The notes under the pieces are model-generated. The model had not been told where the DNA came from. It ran no database searches and worked only from the letters and a program-made list of their open reading frames with translations. A program made the position numbers and the translations under genes. DNA of 51,714 nucleotides from Massilia sp. Root335 (GTDB lineage: Bacteria; Pseudomonadota; Gammaproteobacteria; Burkholderiales; Burkholderiaceae_D), in NCBI RefSeq assembly GCF_001425685.1, contig NZ_LMCY01000003.1, forward strand, positions 151,835 to 203,548, written 5' to 3'. Below, piece after piece: positions 32,647 to 43,500 of this stretch; within the stretch, counting starts at the first letter, position 1; every line of letters begins with the position of its first letter.

Positions 32647-34309
32647 CCGCCGCGAACAGCGTGTCCTCATCGTCGCCCCGCACGGACGCGACGCCGAAGT
32701 CATCGCGGGCGTCGTCGCGCGCGACGGCGTCGATTGCGCGATCGTCGCCAATGCCGACGACCTCGTCGATGCGGTCGGCCAGGGCGCGGCGGCGGCCATC
32801 GTCTCCGAAGAGGCGCTGTCGCCGCATGCGTTGACGCGCATCGCGGAATGGCTGGGCAAACAGGACGCCTGGTCGGATTTTCCGTTCGTCGTCCTGCTGG
32901 CCAAGCGCTTCGGCGCGGCGCCCGCGCAGCTGAAAACGACGCTGGCCGCGCTCGGGAACGTGATCCTGCTCGAACGCCCGCTGAGCGCGGACACCCTGGC
33001 CACGGCGGCGGGTTCGGCCCTGCGGGCGCGCCGGCGCCAGTACCAGGCGCGCGAGGTGCTGGCGCAGCGCGAAGCCGTCGCCGACGAGCTGGCGTCGCTG
33101 AACGCGAACCTGGAAGCGCGCGTCGACGAGCGCACCTGGGCGCTGGCGCGTGCCAACGACCGGCTCACGGCGGAGATCATGGAGCGCGAGCGCGCGCAGC
33201 AGGCCATGGCGCAGGCGCAAAAGCTCGAGTTCCTCGGCCGCTTTACCGGTGGCATCGCGCATGACTTCAATAATCTGTTGAACGTCATCCAGGGCAATAT
33301 GGAACTCATCAACATGTTTTCGCGCGAAGACTCGACGCGGGCACGCGCGAAGACGGCGCAAGCCGCGTGCCGGCGCGGCGCCAAGCTCACCAGCCAGCTC
33401 CTGTCGTTTGCGCGCAACCAGTTGCTCGACCTGCGGCCGCTGGCAGTCAGGACACTGTTCGAGAACGTCGAGGAACTCGCGAAACCGATCCTGGGCGCGG
33501 GCATCGAACTCACGGTCGCGGCCGGCGACGACGTCGACGCCGTGCTCGCGGACACGAGCCAGCTGGAGATGGCGTTGCTGAACCTGGTCATCAATGCGCG
33601 CGACGCGATGGCCGGCCACGGCCGCATCGACGTGCGCGCCGCGCGCGCGCAGCCGCCCGCCGGCGTGCTGCCGGCGGGCAGTTATGTGTGCGTGACGGTG
33701 TCCGACAACGGCCCCGGCATGTCGCCGGAAATCGCCGCCAAGGTCTTCGAACCGTTCTTCACGACCAAGGGCGTCGGCAAAGGCACGGGACTGGGCCTGA
33801 GCCAGGTCTACGGCATGGCCCAGCAATCGCGCGGCGGCGCCTTCATCCACAGCGCCCCGGGGAAAGGCACGACCGTGGAGGTCTGGCTGCAGGCCACCCA
33901 CGGCGACGCCGCCGGCGACGGCGCGGCCGCCATCGACCGCCAGGGCCTGGCCGGTCTCAAGGTGCTCGTGGTCGAGGACGACGGCGACGTGCGCGCGGGC
34001 ATCGTCGATGCGCTGCTGGCCCTCGGGTGCAACGTGTCGCAGGCGGGCGGCGGCACGCAAGGCCTCGCCGTGCTCGCGTCCGGCGAGCCGGGACTCCTGC
34101 TGACCGATTACCTGATGCCCGACATGACGGGCGTCGAACTCGCCGTCCGCGCGCGGCAACTGTTCCCGCGCTTGCCGGTGCTGGTGGCGACGGGCTATGC
34201 CGACATGGGCGCCATCGAAAACGCGATCGGCACCCATGCCGTGCTGCGCAAGCCGTTCCAGCTCGCGGAATTGAGCGCGGCCGTCGCCCGCGTGGTCAAT
34301 CCAGGCTGA
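32633..34309 (+). CDS. Hybrid sensor histidine kinase with C-terminal receiver
   Basis: A 558-residue soluble signalling protein. Residues about 1-130 look like a receiver-fold domain ([20 protein letters not shown]) without the phosphoacceptor pattern; about 140-195 is a coiled coil; HisKA ([14 protein letters not shown], His210) and HATPase ([32 protein letters not shown]) follow; the C-terminal receiver ([11 protein letters not shown]) has Asp492 in [11 protein letters not shown]. No membrane segment, so the signal is cytoplasmic and may come from the coupled KaiC-like ATPase. The last 14 bases overlap the 3' end of the convergent DUF488 gene. Confidence 0.88.
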   Translation: MPTADRREQRVLIVAPHGRDAEVIAGVVARDGVDCAIVANADDLVDAVGQGAAAAIVSEEALSPHALTRIAEWLGKQDAWSDFPFVVLLAKRFGAAPAQLKTTLAALGNVILLERPLSADTLATAAGSALRARRRQYQAREVLAQREAVADELASLNANLEARVDERTWALARANDRLTAEIMERERAQQAMAQAQKLEFLGRFTGGIAHDFNNLLNVIQGNMELINMFSREDSTRARAKTAQAACRRGAKLTSQLLSFARNQLLDLRPLAVRTLFENVEELAKPILGAGIELTVAAGDDVDAVLADTSQLEMALLNLVINARDAMAGHGRIDVRAARAQPPAGVLPAGSYVCVTVSDNGPGMSPEIAAKVFEPFFTTKGVGKGTGLGLSQVYGMAQQSRGGAFIHSAPGKGTTVEVWLQATHGDAAGDGAAAIDRQGLAGLKVLVVEDDGDVRAGIVDALLALGCNVSQAGGGTQGLAVLASGEPGLLLTDYLMPDMTGVELAVRARQLFPRLPVLVATGYADMGAIENAIGTHAVLRKPFQLAELSAAVARVVNPG

Positions 34310-34844
34310 ACTGCCCCTGCGCGTCCGGCTCCGGCGGATACGTGATGCGCAGGCCCTCGACGTGGGCGAACGGCGTCAGCTTGTGGGGACGGCGCTGGCG
34401 CGCATCGATGATGTCGTCGACCGGCACGCCGCGCACCAGCAACGCGTCGGCCACGAGCGAACGGTGGCACCGCCACGGCACCGCTTCCGCGCACATCAGC
34501 ACGCACGATGTGGCGCGGCCCAGTTCGATGACGGCATCGACGTTGGCCGCGAATTCCTCCGTCTGCATGTAGTCGGCGTAGCCGCGGAACGATTCGTTGC
34601 GCCAGCCGGCGTTCGGCGAATCCTTGTGCGGCCGGCGCAGGCCGCCGAGGCCTTTCATGTACCGGTATTCGATGCCGGCGGCGGCCAGCGAGGCCGCGAG
34701 CTGGTCCTGGCCGAACTGCGGATTGTGGCGCGATTTCGGCACCGTGCGGATGTCGAGCAGGCAGGCGATCCCGTTCTGGCGCAAGAGCCCGATGAAGTCG
34801 GCTATCGTACGGTTCGAATGGCCGATGGTGCAGACGGGTTCCAT
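34296..34844 (-). CDS. DUF488-family protein
   Basis: A 182-residue cytoplasmic protein. The N-terminal TIGHSNRTIADFIGLLRQNG, LLDIRTVPKSR and GLGGLRRPHKDSPNAGW blocks and the late CAEAVPWRCHRSLVADALL motif (conserved Cys-x-E...CHR) are the DUF488 signature. The family is uncharacterised biochemically. I prefer the ATG giving MEPVCTIG, which has GAGGG 6 bp upstream; an ATG two codons earlier sits directly on that site. It shares its 3' end with the hybrid kinase and lies 82 bp downstream of recD. Confidence 0.85.
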   Translation of the reverse strand: MEPVCTIGHSNRTIADFIGLLRQNGIACLLDIRTVPKSRHNPQFGQDQLAASLAAAGIEYRYMKGLGGLRRPHKDSPNAGWRNESFRGYADYMQTEEFAANVDAVIELGRATSCVLMCAEAVPWRCHRSLVADALLVRGVPVDDIIDARQRRPHKLTPFAHVEGLRITYPPEPDAQGQFSLD

Positions 34845-34926
34845 GCGCATCCCTCGCGGTCGTTGTGCCTCCATTTTCGCATGGACGCGCGGCGCACAGC
34901 GCACCGTCCGGCGCCGCACGCGGGGC

Positions 34927-36897
34927 CTACCGCTCCACCATCCCCCGCAGCCCGCTGGCCCGGTGCGTGCGCCGCGAAATCGCCTCGCCCAGCACGGCCG
35001 GCGCCGGCGTCGTCAGCGTGAATTGCCGGCTCGCGCGCGTGATGCCCGTGTAGACCAGTTCGCGTGCGAGCACGGCGCCGCCTTCTTTCGGCAAGGCCAG
35101 CACCGTGTGCGCGAATTCCGAGCCCTGGGATTTGTGGACCGTCATCGCGTATGCCGTCTCGACGTGCCGCAGCCGCGTCGCCAGCACGCTGCGCACGTTG
35201 TCGCCTTCGAGGAACCACACGCGCAGCGAGCCGGGACGGGCCGGATCGGTCAGCGCGAGGCCGATGTCGCCGTTGAAGGTCTTCGTCGGGTAGTCGTTGC
35301 GCGTGACCATGACGGGGCGCCCGACGTACCAGTCGCCGCGCGCGATCAGGCCCGCGTGCGCGAGGCGCTGTTCGATGGCGTCGTTCAGGCCTCCGACGCC
35401 CCACTCGCCCTCGCGCACGGCGCACAGCACGCGGAAGGCTTCGAAGCGCTGCAGCACGGCGCGCACCCAGTCTTCGTGGCCGCCCTGGCCGTCGGTGCCG
35501 CCGCTGCCGGCGCGCAGCAGTTCCAGGTACGGACGGTAGCCGTCGACGGCCAGCTGGATCACGTGGTGCTGGTGGGCGTGGTCGATCCAGCGCAGCACGC
35601 CCGCTGCGTCCGGGGCGCGCAGCGCGGCGGCCGCGCCGTCGACGTCACCCGCGTTGACGGCCAGCGCCAGCTTGCCGATCGGGCCGCCGAAGCGGCGGCT
35701 GTGGCGCAGCATCACGGTTTGCTGGGCGAGCGGGCCGCCCGCGCCCGCGTAGTGGTCCGGAATCGCCTCGCCGCTGGCCGCCCGCACGTAGTCGAGCGTG
35801 GCGGCGTCGTAGCGGCCGGCCTGCGCGTCGTGGCACAGGTCCCCCAGCACGGCGCCCGCTTCCACCGACGCCAGCTGGTCCTTGTCGCCCAGCAGGATCA
35901 GCGTGCTCCCTTCCGGCAGCGCATCCAGCAGCGACGCCATCATCTCCAGGTGCACCATCGACGCCTCGTCGACGATCAGCACGTCGACGTCGAGCGGATT
36001 GCCGCGGTGGTGGGCGAAACTGCGCGTGTCCGGCCGCGCGCCCAGGAGGCTGTGCAGGGTGCGCGCGGCGCCCATCCTGCCTGTGAGTTCGCGCAGCGGC
36101 AGCGCGCCGCCCACGCGCTCGGCCAGTTCGCCCAGCGCCTTGTCGATGGCCTGCTTCAGGCGCGCCGCGGCCTTGCCGGTCGGCGCGGCGAGCGCGATGC
36201 GCTGGCGCTCCGCGTCCGGTGCCGTCGCGAACAACAGCGCCAGCAGGCGCGCTACCGTGTACGTTTTACCGGTACCCGGTCCGCCCGTGATGACGGCGAA
36301 CGACCCCCGCAGCGCGACGGCGCAGGCGATGCGCTGCCAGTCCGGCGATTCGCCCGCGCGCTGGGCGCCGAACAGCGCCTCCAGCCACGTGCGCGCCTGG
36401 TCGATGTCGACGGCGCGGCGCTCCTGCGCACGCGCACGCACGCACGTGGCCACGAGCGTTTCGTCGCGCCAGTAGCGGCGCAGGTACAGGCGGCTGTCGT
36501 CCAGCACGAGCGGCTGGTCGTAATCGAGGTCGCCCACGCGCCACACCTGCTCGCACGCGGCCAGTTGCGTCATCCATCCCTTGACGCCGCGCGGCAGCGG
36601 TTTCGCCGCGCGCGCCAGCGCCTTCCAGTCCTCGTCCGCCCAGCCGAGCAGCCCTGCCGGATCGGCCGCCAGGTCGTCCAGCAGCAGGCAGCTGTGGCCG
36701 CGCCCTTCCAGCTCGGACAGCACGAGGGCCGCGAGCTGCAGCGGGACCGAACGGGCACATGCCGCCGTGCCCAAGGTGGCGACGAAGCGCGCGAACACGC
36801 CGGACAGGCGGCGCAGCTCGCCCGCCTCGGTCAGGCGTTCGACCTCGGTCCAGAACGCGGACGCGTCGACGTCGTTGGCGTTGGCATCAGGCTTCAT
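34927..36897 (-). CDS. recD: Exodeoxyribonuclease V alpha subunit RecD
   Basis: A 656-residue SF1B helicase, the fast 5'-3' motor of RecBCD. Walker A is GGPGTGKTYTVARL (about 218-232); the Walker B-type segment VDVLIVDEASMVHLEMM and motif III LILLGDKDQLASVEAGAVLG follow, and motif VI region YAMTVHKSQGSEF lies near the C-terminus, completing the helicase set. The N-terminal 200 residues form the RecB-contacting domain. It overlaps the end of recB by 11 bp, the last gene of the recC-recB-recD operon. Identification is firm. Confidence 0.95.
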   Translation of the reverse strand: MKPDANANDVDASAFWTEVERLTEAGELRRLSGVFARFVATLGTAACARSVPLQLAALVLSELEGRGHSCLLLDDLAADPAGLLGWADEDWKALARAAKPLPRGVKGWMTQLAACEQVWRVGDLDYDQPLVLDDSRLYLRRYWRDETLVATCVRARAQERRAVDIDQARTWLEALFGAQRAGESPDWQRIACAVALRGSFAVITGGPGTGKTYTVARLLALLFATAPDAERQRIALAAPTGKAAARLKQAIDKALGELAERVGGALPLRELTGRMGAARTLHSLLGARPDTRSFAHHRGNPLDVDVLIVDEASMVHLEMMASLLDALPEGSTLILLGDKDQLASVEAGAVLGDLCHDAQAGRYDAATLDYVRAASGEAIPDHYAGAGGPLAQQTVMLRHSRRFGGPIGKLALAVNAGDVDGAAAALRAPDAAGVLRWIDHAHQHHVIQLAVDGYRPYLELLRAGSGGTDGQGGHEDWVRAVLQRFEAFRVLCAVREGEWGVGGLNDAIEQRLAHAGLIARGDWYVGRPVMVTRNDYPTKTFNGDIGLALTDPARPGSLRVWFLEGDNVRSVLATRLRHVETAYAMTVHKSQGSEFAHTVLALPKEGGAVLARELVYTGITRASRQFTLTTPAPAVLGEAISRRTHRASGLRGMVER

Positions 36898-39800
36898 GCG
36901 CGTCCTTTCCCAGCAGGCGATCGAGGCCGTCCAGCAGTTCCGGGTCGGGCTCGATCAAATAGCAGCCGTGCGTGGCCGGACTGCCGACCCCGCGCAGGAA
37001 CAGGAATACGGCGCCGCCCAGGTGCTCGCGCGGCGAGTAATCGCTGCCGAGGCGCGCGCGCAGCAGGCGGTGCACGGCCAGCATGTAGATGGCGCCCTGG
37101 ACATCGTAGCGGTGCGCCGCCATGCCGGCCGCCATCGCGGCCTGCGTGTACGAGAGATCGCCCGGTCCGAGCGCGTTCGATTTGTAGTCGAGCACCCAAT
37201 AGCGGCCATCGCATTCGAACACGAGGTCCGTGAAGCCCTTCAACATGCCGTGCAGCTGGCGCTCAGGCAGCGTCGGACGCGGCGTGTTCCCCAGCATGCG
37301 GCGGCGGCACAGGCGGTCGAGCGCGGCGACGTCCAGCTGGCGGCTGGGGAACCAGAATTCCATCTCGGCCAGCGGCGCATCGATGTCGGCCAGCGCGCAG
37401 CCGATGGGCGGCAGCGGCGTGACGGCGATCATGCGCAGCCAGGCCAGCGCATCGTCCAGGCGGTTGCCCCAGCCGGCGCGCTGGATGCGCTGCGCGAGGC
37501 GCGCGCGGAACTGTTCGTCGTCGACCTGGCCGAAGCCCTCGTGGGCCATCCATTCCAGTTGCTCGTGCAGGAAGTTGCCCGGGCCGGCGCCGCGCGGGAA
37601 GCGGTGCCACGGCGCGTCCTCGCTGTGCGTGACGGCCACGACGCCCGGGTCGTCCTCTTCCAGCAGGTTCTCTTCCTGCGGCCGCGTGGGCGGCGCCACC
37701 GTGTTTTTCGTCAGCGACGTGAACGAACCGACGGCCCAGTTGCGCTCGAAGCGCGCCTCGAAGCGCGGCGGCTCCACGAGCTCCGGCCGCACGTCGGCGC
37801 GGCGCAGCACCGTGCAGCCGTCCGGGCTTGCCAGCGCATGCAGCTCGATGCCGTCGGCGTCGCCGCGCAAGGCCTCCCAGCGCTCGCGCACGGCGCCGGC
37901 GGGCACCGGCGTCCCGCCGGTCAGCAGATAGCCCAGCGCGGATTCGTGCAGCTGATTCTCGCCCTTCTTGCGCGCCGCCACGGCCGCGACGCCGAGCCAC
38001 AGGAAATGGCGCGCCCGCGTCAGCGCCACGTACAACAGGCGCAGGTCCTCTTCCAGGCGCGCGCGGTCGACGGCGGCCAGCGCCGCGTCGGACAGCGCGA
38101 GATCGATGCGGCGCTCGCCGTCGTCCTCGGCGTAGTCGAAGAAGGCGCGGTTGCGGCGGTCCGTCTTGCGCGCGGTGACGGCGAACGGCAGGTACACGAG
38201 CGGATACTCGAGGCCCTTCGACTTGTGCACGGTGACGACCTTGACCAGTTCCGCGTCGGACTCCAGCCGCAGCACGCGTTCGTCGCCGCCCTCGCCCATG
38301 CCCTCGGTCTGCTCGGCGAACCAGCGGATCAGCGCCTGTTCGCCATCCAGCTCCCGGCTCGCTTCCTGCAGCAGCTCGGCCAGGTGCAGCAGGTTCGTCA
38401 GGCGGCGCTCGCCGCCTGACGCGCCGAGCAGCTTGGCGGGCAGGCCCAGTTCGTGGATGAAGCGGCGCAGCATCGCCAGCACGCCCTGGCGCTGCCACGC
38501 CTGGTGCAGGGTCTTCAACTGCTCGACGCGCGCTTCCCACGCCAGTTCGTCGCTCGCCAGCTGCGCCAGTTCGGCCAGCGGCAACGCGCACGTCGCGGTC
38601 GCGAATGCGGCGCGCGCGAGCGTGACGTCGAGCGGATTCGCCACGGCCTGCAGCCAGCGCAAGACGTCGCGCGCCTCGTCGCTTTCCACGACCGAGTCCT
38701 GGTCGGACAGGTAGACGCTGGCGACTTGCCGTTGCACGAGCGCGCGGCGGACCGCCGCCGCCTCGCGCCGGTCGCGCACGAGGATCGCGATATCGGCCGG
38801 CATCAGGCGCGCGAAGCGGCCGGCACCGTCTTCGAACCCGGCGCGCGGATCGTTCAGCAGGGGCACGATGTGCTCGGCGCAGTGCTGGGCGAAGAATTCG
38901 CGGTAGTCGTCCGCGCGCATGTCCTCGATCTCCGCGATACCGACGGCCAGCGCCTGGAACGGACCGTCCACCCCGACCAGGCGCTGCTTGCGTCCGGCCG
39001 CGTCGACGGCGTCGAACGGCAGCGGATTTTCCGCGCCCTTGCGGAAGCGGAACGCGCCGGCCGCGTAGGTGCCTTCCGCGTGGACGAACAGCCGGTTCAC
39101 GGCGCCCACGAGCTGGCGCGTCGAGCGGTAGTTCGTGCCGAGCTGGTAGTGGCGCCCGTGCGTGGCCCGCCGCGCCGACAGATAACTGTGGATGTCGGCG
39201 CCGCGGAAGCCGTAGATCGACTGTTTCGGGTCGCCGATGAGGAACAGGCCGCGTGCCGGGTCATTGTCGGCCACGCGGTACAGCAGGTCGAAGATGCGGT
39301 ACTGGTCGGGCGACGTATCCTGGAATTCGTCGACCATCGCCACCGGGTATTGATCGAGGATGCGCCGGCGCAGCGCGTCGCCGTTGGCGCCCTCGAGCGC
39401 GGCTTTCAGGCGCGCCAGCATGTCGGCGAACCCGAACTGGCGGTTGCGGCGCTTGAGCTCCGCCATGCGCCGCGCGATGGCGCACGCGGCGTGGCGCAGC
39501 AGCGCATGGGCCACGGGCGCGACGGCATCCAGTCCTTCCTTCAACGTATCGGTGTGCCCGAAGCACTCGGGCACGGGCGCGCTGTAGTCCTTGCTGAACG
39601 CGTCCGCGATGCCGCCAGGCGTCAGCCGCTGCCACATGGCGTCGCTCAGCTGCGGATAGTGCGCTTGCGGGTCGACGGCCCAGCGGCGCAGCGCGTCGAA
39701 GGCTTTCGCCAGCGAGTCCGGGCGCATCTTGGTGCCGTTGAACGCCTTGGCATTCACGCCGCGCTGCGCGGCGATCCACGCTTCCATCGCATCGGCGCGC

Positions 39801-40519
39801 GCCTGCCAGCCGTCCTTCAGCCGCGCCAGCGCCTCGCGTTGCGTGCGTTCCGCATCGAGGATGACGTCGCCCAGCGGCCGCTCGCTGCCGCCGTCGAGGC
39901 GGCCGGCGCGCTGCACCAGTTCGCGCACGGACTGTTTCAGGGCTTCGACGTCGCTCCAGCACGACAACAGGCTACCCAATGCCGCACCGGACAGCGGGTA
40001 CACGTGCTGGCGCCAGTAATCGTGCGCGGCATCCTCGAACAGCGCGCGCTCGTCGCTGACGAGTTCTTCGTCGAACAGGCTGCCGCTGTCGAACGCGTGC
40101 TCGCGCAGCATGCGCTGGCACCAGGCGTCGATGGTGAAGATGGCCGCTTCGTCCATCGTCTCGGCCGCCAGCACGAGGCGGTGCGCGGCCACGAGGCGGG
40201 ACGCTTCATCGCCGTACGCGGCGGCCAGCGCCGCCAGGTAGGGATCGTCGGCTTCGGCCTCGCCGCGGAAGCACGCCGCCGCCTGCACGAGCCGTTCGCG
40301 CACGCGGTTCGACAGCTCGCGCGTGGCGGCGCGCGTAAAAGTCATCACGAGGATCTCGGGCGGCATCAACGGACGCGCGAAGCCGTCCTCGCCGCCGTGG
40401 CCCAGCACGAGGCGCAGGTACAGCGCGGCGATGGTCCACGTCTTGCCGGTGCCGGCGCTGGCCTCGATGAGGCGCGAGCCGTGCAGCGGGAAGCGCAAGG
40501 CGTCGAGCAGCTGGCTCAT
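36887..40519 (-). CDS. recB: Exodeoxyribonuclease V beta subunit RecB
   Basis: A 1,210-residue UvrD-like helicase-nuclease. Walker A ASAGTGKTWTI lies at 20-30; helicase motifs include VDEFQDTSPDQYRIF, GDPKQSIYGFRGADI, GTNYRSTRQLV, TVHKSKGLEYPLVYLP and VALTRARH. The C-terminal nuclease is intact, with VLDYKSNALG (about Asp1111). RecBCD degrades and processes broken DNA ends up to Chi, then loads RecA. The ATG overlaps the recC stop (ATGA), fixing the start; an open frame to 40660 is without support. No ptrA gene separates recC and recB here, unlike in enterobacteria. Confidence 0.95.
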   Translation of the reverse strand: MSQLLDALRFPLHGSRLIEASAGTGKTWTIAALYLRLVLGHGGEDGFARPLMPPEILVMTFTRAATRELSNRVRERLVQAAACFRGEAEADDPYLAALAAAYGDEASRLVAAHRLVLAAETMDEAAIFTIDAWCQRMLREHAFDSGSLFDEELVSDERALFEDAAHDYWRQHVYPLSGAALGSLLSCWSDVEALKQSVRELVQRAGRLDGGSERPLGDVILDAERTQREALARLKDGWQARADAMEAWIAAQRGVNAKAFNGTKMRPDSLAKAFDALRRWAVDPQAHYPQLSDAMWQRLTPGGIADAFSKDYSAPVPECFGHTDTLKEGLDAVAPVAHALLRHAACAIARRMAELKRRNRQFGFADMLARLKAALEGANGDALRRRILDQYPVAMVDEFQDTSPDQYRIFDLLYRVADNDPARGLFLIGDPKQSIYGFRGADIHSYLSARRATHGRHYQLGTNYRSTRQLVGAVNRLFVHAEGTYAAGAFRFRKGAENPLPFDAVDAAGRKQRLVGVDGPFQALAVGIAEIEDMRADDYREFFAQHCAEHIVPLLNDPRAGFEDGAGRFARLMPADIAILVRDRREAAAVRRALVQRQVASVYLSDQDSVVESDEARDVLRWLQAVANPLDVTLARAAFATATCALPLAELAQLASDELAWEARVEQLKTLHQAWQRQGVLAMLRRFIHELGLPAKLLGASGGERRLTNLLHLAELLQEASRELDGEQALIRWFAEQTEGMGEGGDERVLRLESDAELVKVVTVHKSKGLEYPLVYLPFAVTARKTDRRNRAFFDYAEDDGERRIDLALSDAALAAVDRARLEEDLRLLYVALTRARHFLWLGVAAVAARKKGENQLHESALGYLLTGGTPVPAGAVRERWEALRGDADGIELHALASPDGCTVLRRADVRPELVEPPRFEARFERNWAVGSFTSLTKNTVAPPTRPQEENLLEEDDPGVVAVTHSEDAPWHRFPRGAGPGNFLHEQLEWMAHEGFGQVDDEQFRARLAQRIQRAGWGNRLDDALAWLRMIAVTPLPPIGCALADIDAPLAEMEFWFPSRQLDVAALDRLCRRRMLGNTPRPTLPERQLHGMLKGFTDLVFECDGRYWVLDYKSNALGPGDLSYTQAAMAAGMAAHRYDVQGAIYMLAVHRLLRARLGSDYSPREHLGGAVFLFLRGVGSPATHGCYLIEPDPELLDGLDRLLGKDAHEA

Positions 40520-43500
40520 GGCTCGCCTCCGTCGAAGCGCGTGACCGTCACGCTGTCCTTCAGCCAGGCGACCAACGGTCCGTACAACGCCTCGGCCATG
40601 AGCGGCCAGCCGCCGGCGGCGCGCAGCAGCGCGAATTCGGGCCACAGGCGCGCGAGGCACGGATCGATCACTTCGCCGTCGATCTCGAAGCCGCCATCAT
40701 ACGTTTCGCGCGCGTCGCCGCCGACGAAATGCGCGAGCGCCGTCTTGCACGCGACGGGCAGCGGCCGGTCGAGGTTCGAGCGCCACAGCGTCACCAGCGC
40801 CCCCAGCTGCGCGAGCGCTTCGGCGCGGGCCAAAGGCGCCATCGCCAGGCTGGCGTCGCGCGCGACGAGCACGCCGCCCACCCGCTCGCCCATCGCGGCG
40901 GCGGCCAGCTGGCGCAGCCACGGGCCCATCAACTTGTCGCCGCGCGGCTCGCCCTTGCGGTCCAGGACTTTCGACGATATCTGCAGCAGCCATACGGTAT
41001 CGTCGTCGTTGCCGCGCAGGCGGTCGATCCAGTCTTCGAGGCGCCAGCCGCCGACTTCCACGCTGACGACGAGCTTGGGCGCCGGGCGCGGATAGCGGCT
41101 GCCCAGCGCCAGCCAGGCACTGCGCACGGGCACGAGATCGTCGACGAGCTGCTGCTGCCACTGCCGGCCCACGAGGCCGATCGGCAGCACGCCTTCGCGC
41201 GCCAGCCGCGCCGCGCGCGATTCCAGCACCTGGCGCACCTCGTGCTGCGCTTCCGGCGTGCCGCTGTCGTCGAGCAGCGTGTCTTCCAGGAAGTAGCGGT
41301 CGAGCGCATCGAGCGAGAACGGTTCCTCGTCCTCGCCGACGACTTCCAGGTCGTTGAACGTCACGCCCAGGCGGCGCCGGAAGAAGAAGCGCGCCGGCTG
41401 GCGCAGGAAGCTCGCCAGTTCACCGAGCGTGAGACGGTAGTCCGCGTCCAGTTCGAACGGCGGCAAGGGATCGGCATCGAGCGCCGCGCCGGCGCCCGCC
41501 GCGTCGGCCCCGTGCGCCGAACGCCATTCGCCCGCGTACGTGAGCAGGCCGCCGCGCTCGAAATAGCGGCGCGAGAACGGCTGCAGCGCATGCACGGTCG
41601 TGCGCTCGGCCAGGTCGAGGTTCCAGCCGGCGGCCAGGTAATCGCGCAGCTGCGACACGAGCACGGACGCCGGCTGCTCGGTGTTGTCGCGCACGTTGCG
41701 GCCGACCCAGCTGACGTACAGTTTTTCGCGCGCGGCCAGCACCGCTTCCAGCATCAGGTAGCGGTCGTCGTCGCGGCGCGAGCGGTCGCCGGGGCGGGCC
41801 AGGCCGGGCAGCGCCAGCAGGTCGAAGTCCGATTGATGGCCGCGGCGCGGGAAATCGCCGTCGTTCATGCCGAGCAGGCAGACGACGCGGAACGGCACGG
41901 CGCGCATCGGCATCAGGGTGCAGAACGTGACGCCGCCGGACACGAACTGGTGGGAGAGCGCCGGCTGGTCCAGCTGGCCGAGCCACGCCTCGCGCATCAC
42001 GGCCAGCGACACGGGTTCGTCGAACAGCGCGTTCTCGCAGATCTCCAGCCAGCATTGCAGCCCTTCTTCCAGCTGCTGCAGCGTCAGGCGGTCTTCCTCG
42101 TTCGCCGCGCGGAAGAAGCGCGCCAGCAGCGCGCGCGCGCAACTGCCCCATTCCATCGGACGCAACGTGCGGTCGAGGTCCTCGCGCCACGCCAGCAGCG
42201 CTTCCACCAGCTCGGTCAGCGAGCCGGCCAGCGCGGCATCGAGCCCGCCCACTTCCGGATACGGTTCGATGTCGCGGAAGCTGGCCCCGTGGCCGGTCGC
42301 ATAGCCGAGCAGCATGCGGCGCACGCCGAACAGCCAGGAATTCTGCTCGCCGGCGGACCCGAGGCCCAGTCCGGCGCGGTGGTGCTGGTCCAGGCCCCAG
42401 CGCACGCTGGCGCCCTCGATCCAGTGGCCGAGGATGGGCAGGTCCGCGTCAAGCAGGCCGAAGCGGCCCGCCAGCGCCGGCACGTCGAGCAGGTCGCGCA
42501 CCTCGCTCTGGCGGCAGCGCTGCTGCGGCAGCCGCAGCAGCCATTCCAGCGCCACGAGCAGCGGATTCGTGCGCCGGTCCTTGACGTCGCCGATCTCGAA
42601 CGGGATGTAGCGCGGGTCGCTGCGCTTGTGCTGGCCGAACACGGCGTGCACGGCCGCGGAGAACGTCTCGATGTCGGGCACCATCACGACGACGTCGCGC
42701 GGGCGCAGCGGATCGTCGCGCTCCTCGGCGAACCACGACAGCAGCTGGTCGTGCAGCACCTCCACTTCGCGCTGGGCGCTGTGGGTGACGTGGAATTCGA
42801 TCGAGCGGTCGGCGGCCGGCGGCGGCGTGTGCGGATGCTCGGACAGCGGCAGCAGGTCGCGCACGGCCGCCTGCGCCTGGCCGAGCAGCGTATCGCCCGG
42901 CTCGTCCGAGAACAGGTCGATGCGCATATTGCCGAATTGCGCGCCCTCGCCGTTGTCGAATTCGTCGAGCATGCGCACGAAGTCGCGGCCTTGCCGTCCC
43001 CAGCTCGCGAGCAGCGGATGGCTGTGCGCATGCAGCTGTTCGACGGGGATGTCGGCCAGGTCGCTGCCGTTGCGGTGCTGCTGGCGCTTGTAGGCGGCGC
43101 GCAGGAGCTCGCGGCCTTCGATGATGTCGCCCCAGTAGAACTGGCAGGGGTTCGGCACCGCGAGCAGCACCTGCGTGTGGCGCGACAGCCCCGCCATCGC
43201 CTGGATCGTCTGGTACGGCAGGGTCGACATGCCGAACAGGATCACGCGGTGCGGCAGGCGCAGCACCGGTTCGCGGTCTTCCAGCACGGCGGCCATGAAT
43301 TGCGCGTGGATCGTCGCGCGCCCGGACCAGCGCCGCTCGGGCGGCAGGCTCGCGTGGATCTCGCGCCAGAGCTGCGCCTGCCAGCACTGGTCGGGCATCA
43401 GCGGCACAGGTTCGCCGCCGGAACGGCGCAGCTGGTCGATGCCGTCGGCCCAGTCGGTGAGCCAGTCGGCGCGGTACACCTGGTACTGGTCGTACAGGTC

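Noticed and set aside
38453..41095. 880-codon plus-strand open frame, antisense to recB and recC, and similar long frames at 557-2341, 2378-5002, 40729-43929 and 43721-47011
   Set aside because: They are reverse-strand shadows of GC-rich genes: no recognisable domains, extreme Arg/His/Gln/Ala composition, and they lie opposite proteins with clear families (RecB, RecC, RelA, hybrid kinase).
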